Origin: Chitinophagales bacterium
Lineage (GTDB): Bacteria > Bacteroidota > Bacteroidia > Chitinophagales > Chitinophagaceae
Length of the DNA stretch: 64,000 nt
Direction: 5' to 3'
NCBI GenBank assembly: GCA_017303455.1
Contig: JAFLBM010000014.1
Span: forward strand, 1-64,000
In this document: positions 55,603 to 63,952 of the stretch, one piece after another
Layout: every line of letters begins with the position of its first letter
How positions within the stretch are numbered: position 1 is the first letter of the stretch
Position numbers and translations under genes: made by a program
Notes under the pieces: model-generated
What the model was told of the DNA's origin: nothing
Seen by the model: only the letters and a program-made list of their open reading frames with translations
Databases searched by the model: none

Positions 55603-56010
55603 ATGAAACCTAAAGTCATTCTTCTTGCAGTTGGCCTTTTGGGTTTTGTAGCTGCTAAAGCCAATGGAGACGATCCGGGTGTCGGCACCTGCCAAAAAGG
55701 TAAAAAAGACGATTTAAATGGCACGGTAATACATTCAGATTCTAAGAAGCCGCTGAAAGACGTTTCTGTAACGGCCTTTCTTGTATCCAAAAAAGAAAAA
55801 ATTGTATTGACCAATGAGGAGGGAGGCTTTGCATTTGATGAATTAAAGCCGGGTACCTATAAGTTTGTTTTTGAAAAAGCAGGCTTTAAAAAAGTAACGA
55901 AGGAAAAGATCGTGGTGAAAACAGATGAGGCATTCCAGTTGAATATTGAAATGATAGAAAGTGGCAGTTACGACCTGATGCCTTCCCCATTTCACTTCTC
56001 TGACTTTTAA
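55603..56010 (+). CDS. Secreted CarboxypepD_reg-like protein
   Basis: 135 residues with a signal peptide (about 1-20, KVILLAVGLLGFVAAKA). A single transthyretin-like domain follows: LNGTVIHSDSKKPLKDVSVTAFLVSKKEKIVLTNEEGGFAFDELKPGTYKFVFEKAGFKKV. This is the carboxypeptidase-regulatory-like fold common at the N-terminus of TonB receptors but here alone. It is probably a small periplasmic or surface protein of unknown role. Confidence 0.85.
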   Translation: MKPKVILLAVGLLGFVAAKANGDDPGVGTCQKGKKDDLNGTVIHSDSKKPLKDVSVTAFLVSKKEKIVLTNEEGGFAFDELKPGTYKFVFEKAGFKKVTKEKIVVKTDEAFQLNIEMIESGSYDLMPSPFHFSDF

Positions 56011-56029
56011 GAGTATAAAAAAATATAAG

Positions 56030-56060
56030 AAAGGGATGCAATTGCATCCCTTTTGTTTTT
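56030..56060 (+). terminator. Palindromic terminator after the CarboxypepD_reg-like gene
   Basis: A perfect 24-base palindrome with half-site AAAGGGATGCAA (56030-56053) is followed by TGTTTTT. It is symmetrical, so it may also serve the convergent coiled-coil gene ending at 56082. Confidence 0.88.
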
Positions 56061-56081
56061 CATGGCTGGTTACGGCGGTAC

Positions 56082-56903
56082 TTAATCCATATCGATATCA
56101 AAATCATCCTCACTTTTCTCGATATTAAATTTTTTATGCTTTTCAAGGAAGCTGCGGTATTTAGTATAAACAGCTGCGTCGGCTTTTTTACCATTAATGG
56201 TTAATTCGCCATCCTTGTGTTTGATGGTATAGGAGCCTTTTTTATTGATCAGCCCGTCTTCATGCAGTCCATCTACAAATGTTTTATACTCTTTTATTTC
56301 TGCCTTGGCTTTTTCAATTTCCACTTTTGCTTTTTCCATCTCCACTTTCACATTTGCCATTTCTTTTTCGATCTCCGGTTTGATCTTTTGGAGTTCTTCC
56401 TGCATTTTCTTCATTTCCACCTCCATTTCCTTGAAGTCTATCTTTTTCACTTGTTCTATTTCTGCTTTGATCTTGTCGAAATCGATCTTTGCAATGGATT
56501 CCTGTACTTCTTTCTTGATCTTCTCAAAATCAATTTCTTTCATCGCACTTTCGATCTCTGCTTTGATCCTGGTGAAATCAACTTCTCTCATTGCTTTTTC
56601 CACTTCCAGCCTGATCTTTTCACCATCAATTTCTTTTAGTGCTTTGGCTAATTCTTCATGAACATTCTTCATTTCCCTGTCCATGTCCACATTTTCCATT
56701 TCTGCCAGCACCTCATCAAGGTCACGGGCTTTTTTGTCAGTATGGATTTTTTTCTTTTTGGGTGTTGTGTCGGTTGGATTGGCCTCTTGCTGGTAAGTAC
56801 CGGTGGGGTTTTGTTTTCTGTCCCACGATACAAGTGCAACAATCAGCCCAAGAGCCAGCACGGGAAGCCAGATGCGGCGGCTGGTTAAGGTTCCTGCTTT
56901 CAT
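56082..56903 (-). CDS. Membrane-anchored repetitive coiled-coil protein
   Basis: 273 residues from the ATG at 56903. It has a short basic start, one membrane segment (WLPVLALGLIVALVSW), a charged spacer, and then about six 17-18-residue repeats of the pattern [KR]E[IV]DFxKI+xE[IV]E (for example EIDFEKIKKEVQESIAKIDF). These merge into a long Glu/Lys coiled coil (about residues 75-215). A C-terminal 60-residue domain (GSYTIKHKDGELTINGKKADAAVYTKYRSFL) follows, ending in an acidic tail DDFDIDMD. Function unknown. Its promoter region carries ATACGA repeats. Confidence 0.82.
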   Translation of the reverse strand: MKAGTLTSRRIWLPVLALGLIVALVSWDRKQNPTGTYQQEANPTDTTPKKKKIHTDKKARDLDEVLAEMENVDMDREMKNVHEELAKALKEIDGEKIRLEVEKAMREVDFTRIKAEIESAMKEIDFEKIKKEVQESIAKIDFDKIKAEIEQVKKIDFKEMEVEMKKMQEELQKIKPEIEKEMANVKVEMEKAKVEIEKAKAEIKEYKTFVDGLHEDGLINKKGSYTIKHKDGELTINGKKADAAVYTKYRSFLEKHKKFNIEKSEDDFDIDMD

Positions 56904-56943
56904 ACAAGTTGTTTTAAGGTTAAAATGAATCACGAAATACTTC

Positions 56944-56972
56944 GTATCAAATATACGATTGTATTCGTATTT
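56944..56972 (-). promoter_or_regulatory. -7 box flanked by ATACGA repeats (possible operator)
   Basis: Minus-strand TATATTTG (56955-56948) is an exact TAnnTTTG match 45 bases before the coiled-coil gene start. It is immediately preceded and followed by ATACGA or TCGTAT hexamers. ATACGA and TCGTAT form an inverted pair around a 6-base centre, and a third copy lies downstream. The arrangement would suit a repressor site overlapping the promoter. Confidence 0.45.
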
Positions 56973-57009
56973 AGTTACATCCTTTTTATTTTGCAGGAAA
57001 TTTTAACAA

Positions 57010-57036
57010 AAAAGCACCTGTGGGGCAGGTGCTTTT
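57010..57036 (-). terminator. Terminator of the NatAB-like exporter operon
   Basis: The perfect stem AAAAGCACCTG / CAGGTGCTTTT with a 5-base loop, followed on the minus strand by TTTGTTAAAA. It lies 23 bases beyond the permease stop. Confidence 0.92.
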
Positions 57037-57058
57037 GTATAGGAAGTTAGTTACGGGA

Positions 57059-58336
57059 TCAGTTTTTCCGGAATGCCCATTTGATCAGTTCTTTCCAGGT
57101 TGGTTTTTTGCCGTACATAAGGATACCTGTACGGTATATTTTACCAGCAAACCAGGTGGTGAAAACGAAGCCGGCAATTAATAACGCCATAGAAAGCCCC
57201 AACTGCCACCAGGGAACAGTACCGGGTACGCCATAAGGTATCCTTGCCATCATCACAATTGGCGAGCTGAATGGGATGATGCTGCCCCATACTGCTATAG
57301 GCCCGGTAGGATCATTCATCGCCATTGACATCAGGGCGATAGAAAAAATAACAAGCATGGTTACCGGGAAGCTTAATGATTGTGCTTCTCTCATGTCTTC
57401 ATTAACGGCGCTGCCGATAGCAGCATACAAAGAAGAATAGAAAAAGAAACCACCTAAGAAATAGAAAACAAAGCAGAATAATACAAGCGGAACGTTAATG
57501 CTGGAAAACACTTTTTGTACTCCACCTACCATACCGCTTACGGAATCACCCGCCCCGGATGCTTTGGTAACATTATAAACTATAAAAATAAAGGCGATCC
57601 AGAGAAAGAACTGGGTGAGTGCAACAAGGCCAATGCCCAGGATCTTACCCAGCATCAGTTGAAATGGTTTTACCGAAGAAACGATCACTTCGGCAATCCG
57701 GTTGGTCTTCTCTTCCATCACCCCCATCATTACCTGGGATCCGTAGATCAATAAAATAAAATAAATAAGAAAGCCTGCCACATAGCCAATCGTTCCGGCG
57801 ATTTTGGAATCGGCATTTTCATCGTTGATATTGACGGGTTTGATGCTCACCTGGCTTGATTCCAGTTGGTTGATGGTGCTGTCGCTGATACCGAGTTTTT
57901 CATTTTTAATCTCGCCCCATATATTATTCAGCTTGGATTGCACCGGCATCGCTGTTTCCATTCCCAGTGTTTTGTCGGCCTGGAGCGATATATTTTTTAG
58001 GCCGGTTTTCCAATCACTGATAGCGGGAATAACAACAAAGGCATCGAAAGTAGTCGCTCCGAGGTTCGACTTCAGGCTATCCACTTTCATGCTGGTCAGT
58101 ACCAATACGGAGGAACTGTCTTTACTGTTCGCCCTTGCAATCCTTCCCGCATCAAAATAACCAGATGAGTCAACAACGGCTACGGTTAAGTTTTTCTTTG
58201 ATTTTTCCCCCAGGTACCCGATGCCGAAAATGAGACCCAGGTAAAGCAGGGGAAATAAGAGTGTACTGATAATAAATGTTTTCTTTCTGACCTTCGTCAG
58301 GTATTCTCTTTTTATAATGAGCAGTATCTTGTTCAT
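57059..58336 (-). CDS. NatB-like ABC exporter permease
   Basis: 425 residues. One membrane segment near the N-terminus (TFIISTLLFPLLYLGLIFGIGYLG) is followed by a ~150-residue extracytoplasmic domain, then five or six membrane segments. GSQVMMGVMEEKTNRIAEVIVSSVKPFQLMLGKILGIGLVALTQF is the diagnostic block of the NatB/YhaP-type ABC-2 permeases. It follows its ATPase gene by 25 bases. The substrate (sodium, drug or other) is not determined. Confidence 0.9.
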   Translation of the reverse strand: MNKILLIIKREYLTKVRKKTFIISTLLFPLLYLGLIFGIGYLGEKSKKNLTVAVVDSSGYFDAGRIARANSKDSSSVLVLTSMKVDSLKSNLGATTFDAFVVIPAISDWKTGLKNISLQADKTLGMETAMPVQSKLNNIWGEIKNEKLGISDSTINQLESSQVSIKPVNINDENADSKIAGTIGYVAGFLIYFILLIYGSQVMMGVMEEKTNRIAEVIVSSVKPFQLMLGKILGIGLVALTQFFLWIAFIFIVYNVTKASGAGDSVSGMVGGVQKVFSSINVPLVLFCFVFYFLGGFFFYSSLYAAIGSAVNEDMREAQSLSFPVTMLVIFSIALMSMAMNDPTGPIAVWGSIIPFSSPIVMMARIPYGVPGTVPWWQLGLSMALLIAGFVFTTWFAGKIYRTGILMYGKKPTWKELIKWAFRKN

Positions 58337-58361
58337 TGGAATGATTTTAATGGTGGTCCAA

Positions 58362-59297
58362 TCAGTTATTTACCTGTTGAAACTGGCGGGCTGTGGGAGT
58401 TCCTTCCACCAGCTTGATGAAAATATCATTGAGCGAGGGCAGGATTTCATTAAAAGAATGGATATCACTTCCCTGTTGCAGCAGGTATTGCAGCACATCA
58501 TTCGGCTTACTGCCTGCTTTGATCCGCACCACAAAGGCCTGCTCTTTATTACCCACTACTTCAAACGGGCTGTTACCATTCAGTGAACCAGGCAACTGGT
58601 CAACACCCACGCTAAACAGGTTTTCCTTAAAGTTTTGTTTTACCTCTTTAACTGTTCCGTCCAGTATCTTTTGCCCTTTGTTCACCAGTACGATCTGGCT
58701 GCATATTTCTTCCACCTGCTCCATCCGGTGTGTACTGAAAATAACAGTAGTGCCGCTTTGTGCCAGCTTGTATATTTCCTCTTTGATCAGGTTGCTGTTC
58801 ACGGGGTCCAGCCCGCTGAATGGTTCGTCGAGGATAATCAGCTTTGGTTCATGCAAAACGGTGGTAACAAACTGTAATTTTTGCTGCATTCCTTTTGAGA
58901 GGTCTTCTACTTTCTTATTCCACCAGCTTTCCATTTCAAAACGGATGAACCATTCTTTGATCTTTTTGGTGGCATCTGAACGGGTAAGACCTTTTAACTG
59001 GGCGAGATAAAGTGTTTGCTCACCAATCTTCATTTTTTTATACAATCCTCTTTCTTCGGGCATATAGCCGATCCTGCCAATATCGTTTACGGGGTCAAAT
59101 TTTTTACCATCAAAAATGATCTGGCCTTCATCCGGGTAAAAAATACCGGTGATCATCCTGATCAGGGTGGTTTTCCCGGCCCCATTCGGACCTAATAATC
59201 CAAAGATGCTTCCCGGCTCGATTGATAAACTGATATCATCAACTGCCTTTTGAGTAGCAAAGTATTTTTTCAGGTTTTGTAGCTCCAGCAGCGGCAT
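58362..59297 (-). CDS. NatA-like ABC exporter ATPase
   Basis: 311 residues with Walker A GPNGAGKTT, signature LSKGMQQKLQF (Ser-Lys-Gly in place of Ser-Gly-Gly, common in this group), Walker B LIILDEPFSGLDP and a switch histidine in IFSTHRMEQ. The C-terminal ~80 residues resemble the DUF4162 domain of COG4152 ATPases. Cotranscribed with the NatB-like permease. A perfect -7 box lies at 59317-59324. Confidence 0.93.
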   Translation of the reverse strand: MPLLELQNLKKYFATQKAVDDISLSIEPGSIFGLLGPNGAGKTTLIRMITGIFYPDEGQIIFDGKKFDPVNDIGRIGYMPEERGLYKKMKIGEQTLYLAQLKGLTRSDATKKIKEWFIRFEMESWWNKKVEDLSKGMQQKLQFVTTVLHEPKLIILDEPFSGLDPVNSNLIKEEIYKLAQSGTTVIFSTHRMEQVEEICSQIVLVNKGQKILDGTVKEVKQNFKENLFSVGVDQLPGSLNGNSPFEVVGNKEQAFVVRIKAGSKPNDVLQYLLQQGSDIHSFNEILPSLNDIFIKLVEGTPTARQFQQVNN

Positions 59298-59316
59298 ATA
59301 GAATGGTTTTGTGTGT

Positions 59317-59324
59317 CAAATATA
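59317..59324 (-). promoter_or_regulatory. -7 promoter box (TATATTTG) of the NatAB-like operon
   Basis: Minus-strand TATATTTG matches TAnnTTTG, 20 bases before the ATPase ATG at 59297. Confidence 0.55.
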
Positions 59325-59462
59325 GTTTAACCCGGTTTCATCGCCTTTTCATATCGGTGAAAAGCATGATTTGAGGCGTGAACTGCACTAGGTTAAATAA
59401 TGATAAATCGTTTGCCCGGTTACAATTTTTATCCAACTTCGCAGTTCAATTGAAAATAAAGT

Positions 59463-60461
59463 ATGAAAAACAGGTTGTTCCGGCTGACGTTTTTGTTGGT
59501 AGTATTTGTTGTGTTCAGCGGATGGGGTTTCCTCGTGCATCGGACCACGCATCAACTGGCCGTCTATCAATTACCCAGGCCCATGCGGTCGTTCTTTTAT
59601 TCCAATATGAATTACCTGGTGGAACATTCGGTGAGACCGGATCAGCGGCGTAGCCAGGATTCCTCAGAGGCCTCCAAACATTTTATTGACCTGGAAGCTT
59701 TTGGAGATTCTGCTGCCTGGAAAATGCCTTTAACATGGAATGAAGCAGTTAAACGATATACAAAAGACAGCCTGCTGGAATATGGATATGTACCTTACCA
59801 GGTTATTGTGACGAAAAACAAACTAACGGAAGCATTTCGTTCCGGGAATAAAGACAGTATTCTCTTCTATGCTGCTGACCTGGGTCATTATGTTGGAGAT
59901 GCCAATGTTCCGTTGCATACTTCTTTGAATTACGACGGGCAACTGACCAATCAAAAGGGTTTACACAGTTTATGGGAATCGATGATTCCTGAATTGGAGA
60001 TCGACCAGTATAATTTATACAGTAAACATAAAGCAAAGTATTTATCCGATCCTGAGCAGGCTATATGGGATGCTGTCAGGAAGGCTCATACATTATTACC
60101 CGATGTGTTTGGAAAAGAAATAAGTGCCACTAAAGGATTTGTTGATTCCACCAAATTCAGGGTGCAGGTACGCCGTGGCCGTGAATCAAAATCCTTTACA
60201 ACAGCGTTTGCCAAGGAATACAGTAAGCAATTAGGCAAAACGATCAATGAACAATTATTGTATTCTGCTAAAATGATCGCTGATTTTTGGTACACCGCCT
60301 GGGTGGATGCAGGTAAACCCGATCTTTCCCTGCTGTCAACAAAGCCATTCGGCGATAAAGAGAAAGATGATCTCAAAAATGAATTAAAAGCCTGGCGGAA
60401 TAATGAGTTATTGAAGAAGAAACTACTTATTTCCCGGAAGCAGGTTGCAGAACAGCAGTGA
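59463..60461 (+). CDS. S1/P1 nuclease / zinc-dependent phospholipase C-like protein
   Basis: 332 residues with signal peptide. The mature start GWGFLVHRTTHQLAVYQLP supplies the N-terminal Trp and histidines that bind zinc in this superfamily. Further ligands are seen in SKHFIDLEAFGD and in AADLGHYVGDANVPLHTSLNYDGQ...LHSLWES. The fold is shared by S1/P1 nucleases and phospholipase C, so the substrate (nucleic acid or phospholipid) is undecided. The gene's 3' end overlaps the convergent FAD dehydrogenase gene by 35 bases. Confidence 0.85.
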   Translation: MKNRLFRLTFLLVVFVVFSGWGFLVHRTTHQLAVYQLPRPMRSFFYSNMNYLVEHSVRPDQRRSQDSSEASKHFIDLEAFGDSAAWKMPLTWNEAVKRYTKDSLLEYGYVPYQVIVTKNKLTEAFRSGNKDSILFYAADLGHYVGDANVPLHTSLNYDGQLTNQKGLHSLWESMIPELEIDQYNLYSKHKAKYLSDPEQAIWDAVRKAHTLLPDVFGKEISATKGFVDSTKFRVQVRRGRESKSFTTAFAKEYSKQLGKTINEQLLYSAKMIADFWYTAWVDAGKPDLSLLSTKPFGDKEKDDLKNELKAWRNNELLKKKLLISRKQVAEQQ

Positions 60462-62001
60462 TCATATCCACTACCCGTTCACCATCCATGGCGGCACTCA
60501 CAATGCCCCCTGCATAACCGGCACCTTCCGCACAGGGATAAAGACCTGCAATTTGCGGGTGCTGCAAGGTCTGCGGATCCCTTGGTATCCTGACAGGAGA
60601 GGAGGTTCTTGATTCTGTTGCTACCACGACTGCCTCATTGGTGTAATAGCCTTTCATTTTTTTGCCAAAGACCACAAAGGCCTCCTGTAACCTTTTATGT
60701 ATAAACGAGGGAAGTACTTCTTTCAATGATACAGAATGAATACCCGGCAGATAAGAGCAGTCGGGTAGTTGGGAGGAGATTTTATTTTGGGTGAAATCAA
60801 CCAATCTCTGTGCCGGGGCAACAAATTTTCCTCCCCCGGCAGTAAATGCCTTTTGTTCTACGGATCGTTGAAATTCCATGGCCGCTAATGCGCCATGCTT
60901 TTTGAAAGCCTGGATATCTTTTTCTTCTATGGAAACAACGATGCCACTGTTGGCATAAGGATTATTTCGTTTGGAAGGGCTCCAGCCATTCACAACTAAT
61001 TCGCCTGGGGATGTAGCAGCGGGTGCAATGATACCGCCGGGGCACATGCAAAAGGAGAAAACACCCTTGCCATCTACCTGTTGCACCAGGCTGTAGGCAG
61101 CCGGGGGTAAAAAGCGATCCCTTACCGTGCAATGGTATTGCGAACTGTCTACCAGGCTTTGCGGATGCTCCACTCTTACACCCAACGCAAAGGGTTTTGC
61201 TTCGATCAGTATCTTTTTATCATGTAATAACTGAAAAATATCACGGGCAGAATGACCTGTGGCAAGGATAACGGCATCGGCTTCAAAACTGTTCCCATCC
61301 GCCGTCTTCACTCCCCTGATCTTATTATTGGATATGATAAGATCAACTACTTTTTTTTCAAATAAAAAGTCAGCACCACAATCCTGCAATTGTTTTCGCA
61401 TGGCAGTGATGATATGCGGAAGTTTATTTGTGCCAATATGCGGGTGAGCTTCGTATAAGATCTTTTCTTCCGCCCCAAAACGGACAAATAGATTCAGGAT
61501 ACGGTTGATATCACCCCGTTTGGAACTGCGGGTATATAATTTTCCATCGCTGTAGGTGCCGGCACCGCCTTCGCCAAAGCAATAATTACTTTCCGGGTTC
61601 ACTTCTCCTTCTTTGTTCAGTGCAGCCAGGTCTCTCCTTCGGGACCGTACATCTTTTCCTCTTTCAAGTATGATGGGTTTGATGCCAGATTCCAGCAATT
61701 TTAAAGCAGCAAATAAGCCAGCCGGCCCTGCACCTGCAATGATCACTTTTTTGGTGGCTTTTGTGACGTCGTTGAACTTGAATGTTTGTAATTGCCGTTG
61801 TTCGTACGGTTCGTTGATATATGCCTGTAATTGGAGGTTCACCCATGCCTGTTTGCTGCGGGCATCGATGGAGCTTTTGAGAATATGATAACCCGAAACT
61901 GCTGAGGAGTTAACAGCCTCTGCTTTAGCTATGTATTGCTTAATAAGCAGCTCATTGACCGCTTCTGAAGGAAGCAGTTTGAGGATAATTGTCTTTTGCA
62001 T
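60427..62001 (-). CDS. FAD-dependent dehydrogenase (COG2509-like)
   Basis: 524 residues from the ATG at 62001. A small N-terminal domain (MQKTIILKLLPSEAVNELLIKQYIAKAEAV...) precedes an FAD-binding Rossmann motif KVIIAGAGPAGLFAALKLLESGIKPIILERG. Then come NYCFGEGGAGTYSDGKLYTRS and DAVILATGHSARDIF. A C-terminal nucleotide-binding segment ends GLYPCAEGAGYAGGIVSAAMDGERVVDMI. It matches the widespread uncharacterised FAD-dependent dehydrogenase family. Substrate unknown. Minus-strand CATCTTTG near 62041-62048 may be its -7 box. Confidence 0.9.
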   Translation of the reverse strand: MQKTIILKLLPSEAVNELLIKQYIAKAEAVNSSAVSGYHILKSSIDARSKQAWVNLQLQAYINEPYEQRQLQTFKFNDVTKATKKVIIAGAGPAGLFAALKLLESGIKPIILERGKDVRSRRRDLAALNKEGEVNPESNYCFGEGGAGTYSDGKLYTRSSKRGDINRILNLFVRFGAEEKILYEAHPHIGTNKLPHIITAMRKQLQDCGADFLFEKKVVDLIISNNKIRGVKTADGNSFEADAVILATGHSARDIFQLLHDKKILIEAKPFALGVRVEHPQSLVDSSQYHCTVRDRFLPPAAYSLVQQVDGKGVFSFCMCPGGIIAPAATSPGELVVNGWSPSKRNNPYANSGIVVSIEEKDIQAFKKHGALAAMEFQRSVEQKAFTAGGGKFVAPAQRLVDFTQNKISSQLPDCSYLPGIHSVSLKEVLPSFIHKRLQEAFVVFGKKMKGYYTNEAVVVATESRTSSPVRIPRDPQTLQHPQIAGLYPCAEGAGYAGGIVSAAMDGERVVDMITAVLQPASGK

Positions 62002-62144
62002 TGGGGTCAGGTTTTTATCCTGAAAAAAACTTTTGCGCTGCAAAGATGCAAATAAAAAAAGGCTGACGAAAGTTTGTTTTTAAAAGAGTAAAATCAGTTC
62101 TTCGGGATATAAAAATCTTACTACCTTCAGGCATATTGATTAGT

Positions 62145-62891
62145 ATGAGACCAATCCCGATTGCCCTTATTTTATTAGTAGTTATCCAGGTCAGTTCCTG
62201 CAAAACTGCCTACCAGCCCCAAAGCATACAATATAAAGATTACCGGATCAATTCATCACAGGCAAAGGATTCTGTTTTGCTGAGTGTGCTGAAGCCGTAT
62301 AGCGACAGCGTTAATATGAGTATGAATGATGTGGTTGGTATTGCAGAAAAATCATTGGAGAAAAAAACACCGGAAGGCACACTTGGAAACTTTATGGCAG
62401 ATGCTTTTTTTACAATGGCCAATGAAAGATTCAGGACAAAGGTAGATGTGGCTTTTATGAACTTTGGCGGAATCCGGCTGACACAATTGCCTGCAGGTAA
62501 TGTAACCCGGGGAAAGATATTTGAACTGATGCCTTTTGATAATGTGTTGCTGCTGCAAAAAATGAAAGGGACAGTGTTGCAGCAATTATTAGATCATATA
62601 GCCGGGAGAGGCGGTTGGCCGGTAGCCGGAATAACTATGCAGATAAAAGATAAAAAAGCGGTCAATGTGCTGATCGGGGGTAAGCCACTGGATCCTGAAG
62701 CAACCTATACCACCGCCAACTCTGATTTTATAGCTAATGGAGGCGATGATGCGGCGATGTTGCGTACCATACCTCAGATCAATATCGGCTACCTGATGCG
62801 GGATGCTCTCTTTGATTATATCAATAAACTGAAAAGCCAGGGAAAGAATATAACTGCGAACGAAGAAAACCGTGTTACCAATGCTCAGTAG
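62145..62891 (+). CDS. 5'-nucleotidase C-terminal domain lipoprotein
   Basis: 248 residues from the ATG at 62145. Signal peptide with lipobox VSSC (LILLVVIQVSSCKTAYQ), then only the 5'-nucleotidase C-terminal (substrate-binding) domain: TPEGTLGNFMADAFFTMANERF...VAFMNFGGIRLTQLPAGNVTRGKIFELMPFDNVLLLQKMKG and a late YTTANSDFIANGGDDAAML. The metallophosphatase half is encoded by the next gene, which overlaps its end by 11 bases. It is therefore one half of a split 5'-nucleotidase/UshA-like enzyme, with the domain order reversed on the chromosome. Confidence 0.92.
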   Translation: MRPIPIALILLVVIQVSSCKTAYQPQSIQYKDYRINSSQAKDSVLLSVLKPYSDSVNMSMNDVVGIAEKSLEKKTPEGTLGNFMADAFFTMANERFRTKVDVAFMNFGGIRLTQLPAGNVTRGKIFELMPFDNVLLLQKMKGTVLQQLLDHIAGRGGWPVAGITMQIKDKKAVNVLIGGKPLDPEATYTTANSDFIANGGDDAAMLRTIPQINIGYLMRDALFDYINKLKSQGKNITANEENRVTNAQ

Positions 62892-63819
62892 AAAAAAATT
62901 TATACAGCAAACAGCCCTTTCTGCGGGAGCCATGCTGGCAGGCCCATCTTTACTGGAGGCTGCTGAATACCTGGCTCCACAAAAGCTGACTATCCTTCAT
63001 ACCAATGATGTCCACAGCCGGTTGGAAGCTTTCCCCATGGATGGTGGCCGCAACCAGGGATTAGGAGGTGTGGCAGCAAGGGCCGCACTGATCGAACAGG
63101 TACGAAAAGAGGAAGAAAACGTATTATTACTTGACGCAGGAGATATCTTCCAGGGCACTCCTTATTTTAATATCTATAAAGGAGAGCCAGAAATAAAAGC
63201 TATGTCTGCCATGCGGTATGATGCCTGCACGATCGGTAACCACGATTTTGATGGCGGGCTGGAAAATTTAGCTACACAGTTACACAATCACGCCAACTTC
63301 CCGATGCTGGTCAGTAACTATGATTTTACCGGTACGGCAATGGAGAATAAAACGGTACCTTATAAGATATTTACCAAAGGGAAGCTAAAGATCGGTATGT
63401 TAGGTGTGGGGATTGAAATGCAGGGATTGGTTCCTGATAATTTATCAGCGGGTGCTAAATATCTGGATCCTGTTGAAAAGGCGAACGAAGTTGCTGAACG
63501 GTTAAAGAAAGAGTTGAAATGTGATATGATCATTTGTTTGTCTCACCTGGGATACCAGTACAGGGGAAGCAATAAAGTGAGTGATGAAAAGCTGGCTAAA
63601 GAAACAAACAACATCGACCTGATCATTGGGGGCCATACACATACATTCCTTGATAATCCTGTTACGTTCAAGAATAAAAAGGGAGATGATGTGGTGGTAA
63701 ACCAGGTGGGCTGGGCCGGTATAATACTGGGCAGATTAGATTTTGAATTTTCCAAATTTTCAGGCAAAAAAATGGCAAATTCCCGGTCTATTTCAGTTAC
63801 CAAAAAATCAGGGGAATAA
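62881..63819 (+). CDS. 5'-nucleotidase metallophosphatase domain protein, exported
   Basis: 312 residues from the ATG at 62881 (a GTG at 62872 is also open). The N-terminus MLSRKKFIQQTALSAGAMLAG looks like a Tat-type signal, though with RK instead of RR. The calcineurin-like metal motifs are complete: LHTNDVHSR, DAGDIFQGTP, IGNHDFDGG, CLSHLGYQ and IIGGHTHTF. It ends where a UshA-type enzyme would continue into the C-terminal domain, which the preceding overlapping gene encodes. The two products probably assemble into one periplasmic nucleotidase. Confidence 0.92.
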   Translation: MLSRKKFIQQTALSAGAMLAGPSLLEAAEYLAPQKLTILHTNDVHSRLEAFPMDGGRNQGLGGVAARAALIEQVRKEEENVLLLDAGDIFQGTPYFNIYKGEPEIKAMSAMRYDACTIGNHDFDGGLENLATQLHNHANFPMLVSNYDFTGTAMENKTVPYKIFTKGKLKIGMLGVGIEMQGLVPDNLSAGAKYLDPVEKANEVAERLKKELKCDMIICLSHLGYQYRGSNKVSDEKLAKETNNIDLIIGGHTHTFLDNPVTFKNKKGDDVVVNQVGWAGIILGRLDFEFSKFSGKKMANSRSISVTKKSGE

Positions 63820-63952
63820 AAATTTTTTTTTATAAAAGAAATGTAGATATTCGCCGTCCTGTCCAACTTTTTTTATCGACATTGTGTGAAGAATATTATT
63901 GGACATTTCAAAGGACTATAGTTAACACGATATATAAACTGCTAGTTGACAG

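Noticed and set aside
56217..56661. Long plus-strand frames rich in Phe, His and Ser opposite the coiled-coil gene
   Set aside because: They mirror the repetitive Glu/Lys codons of the minus-strand gene and have no independent coding features.
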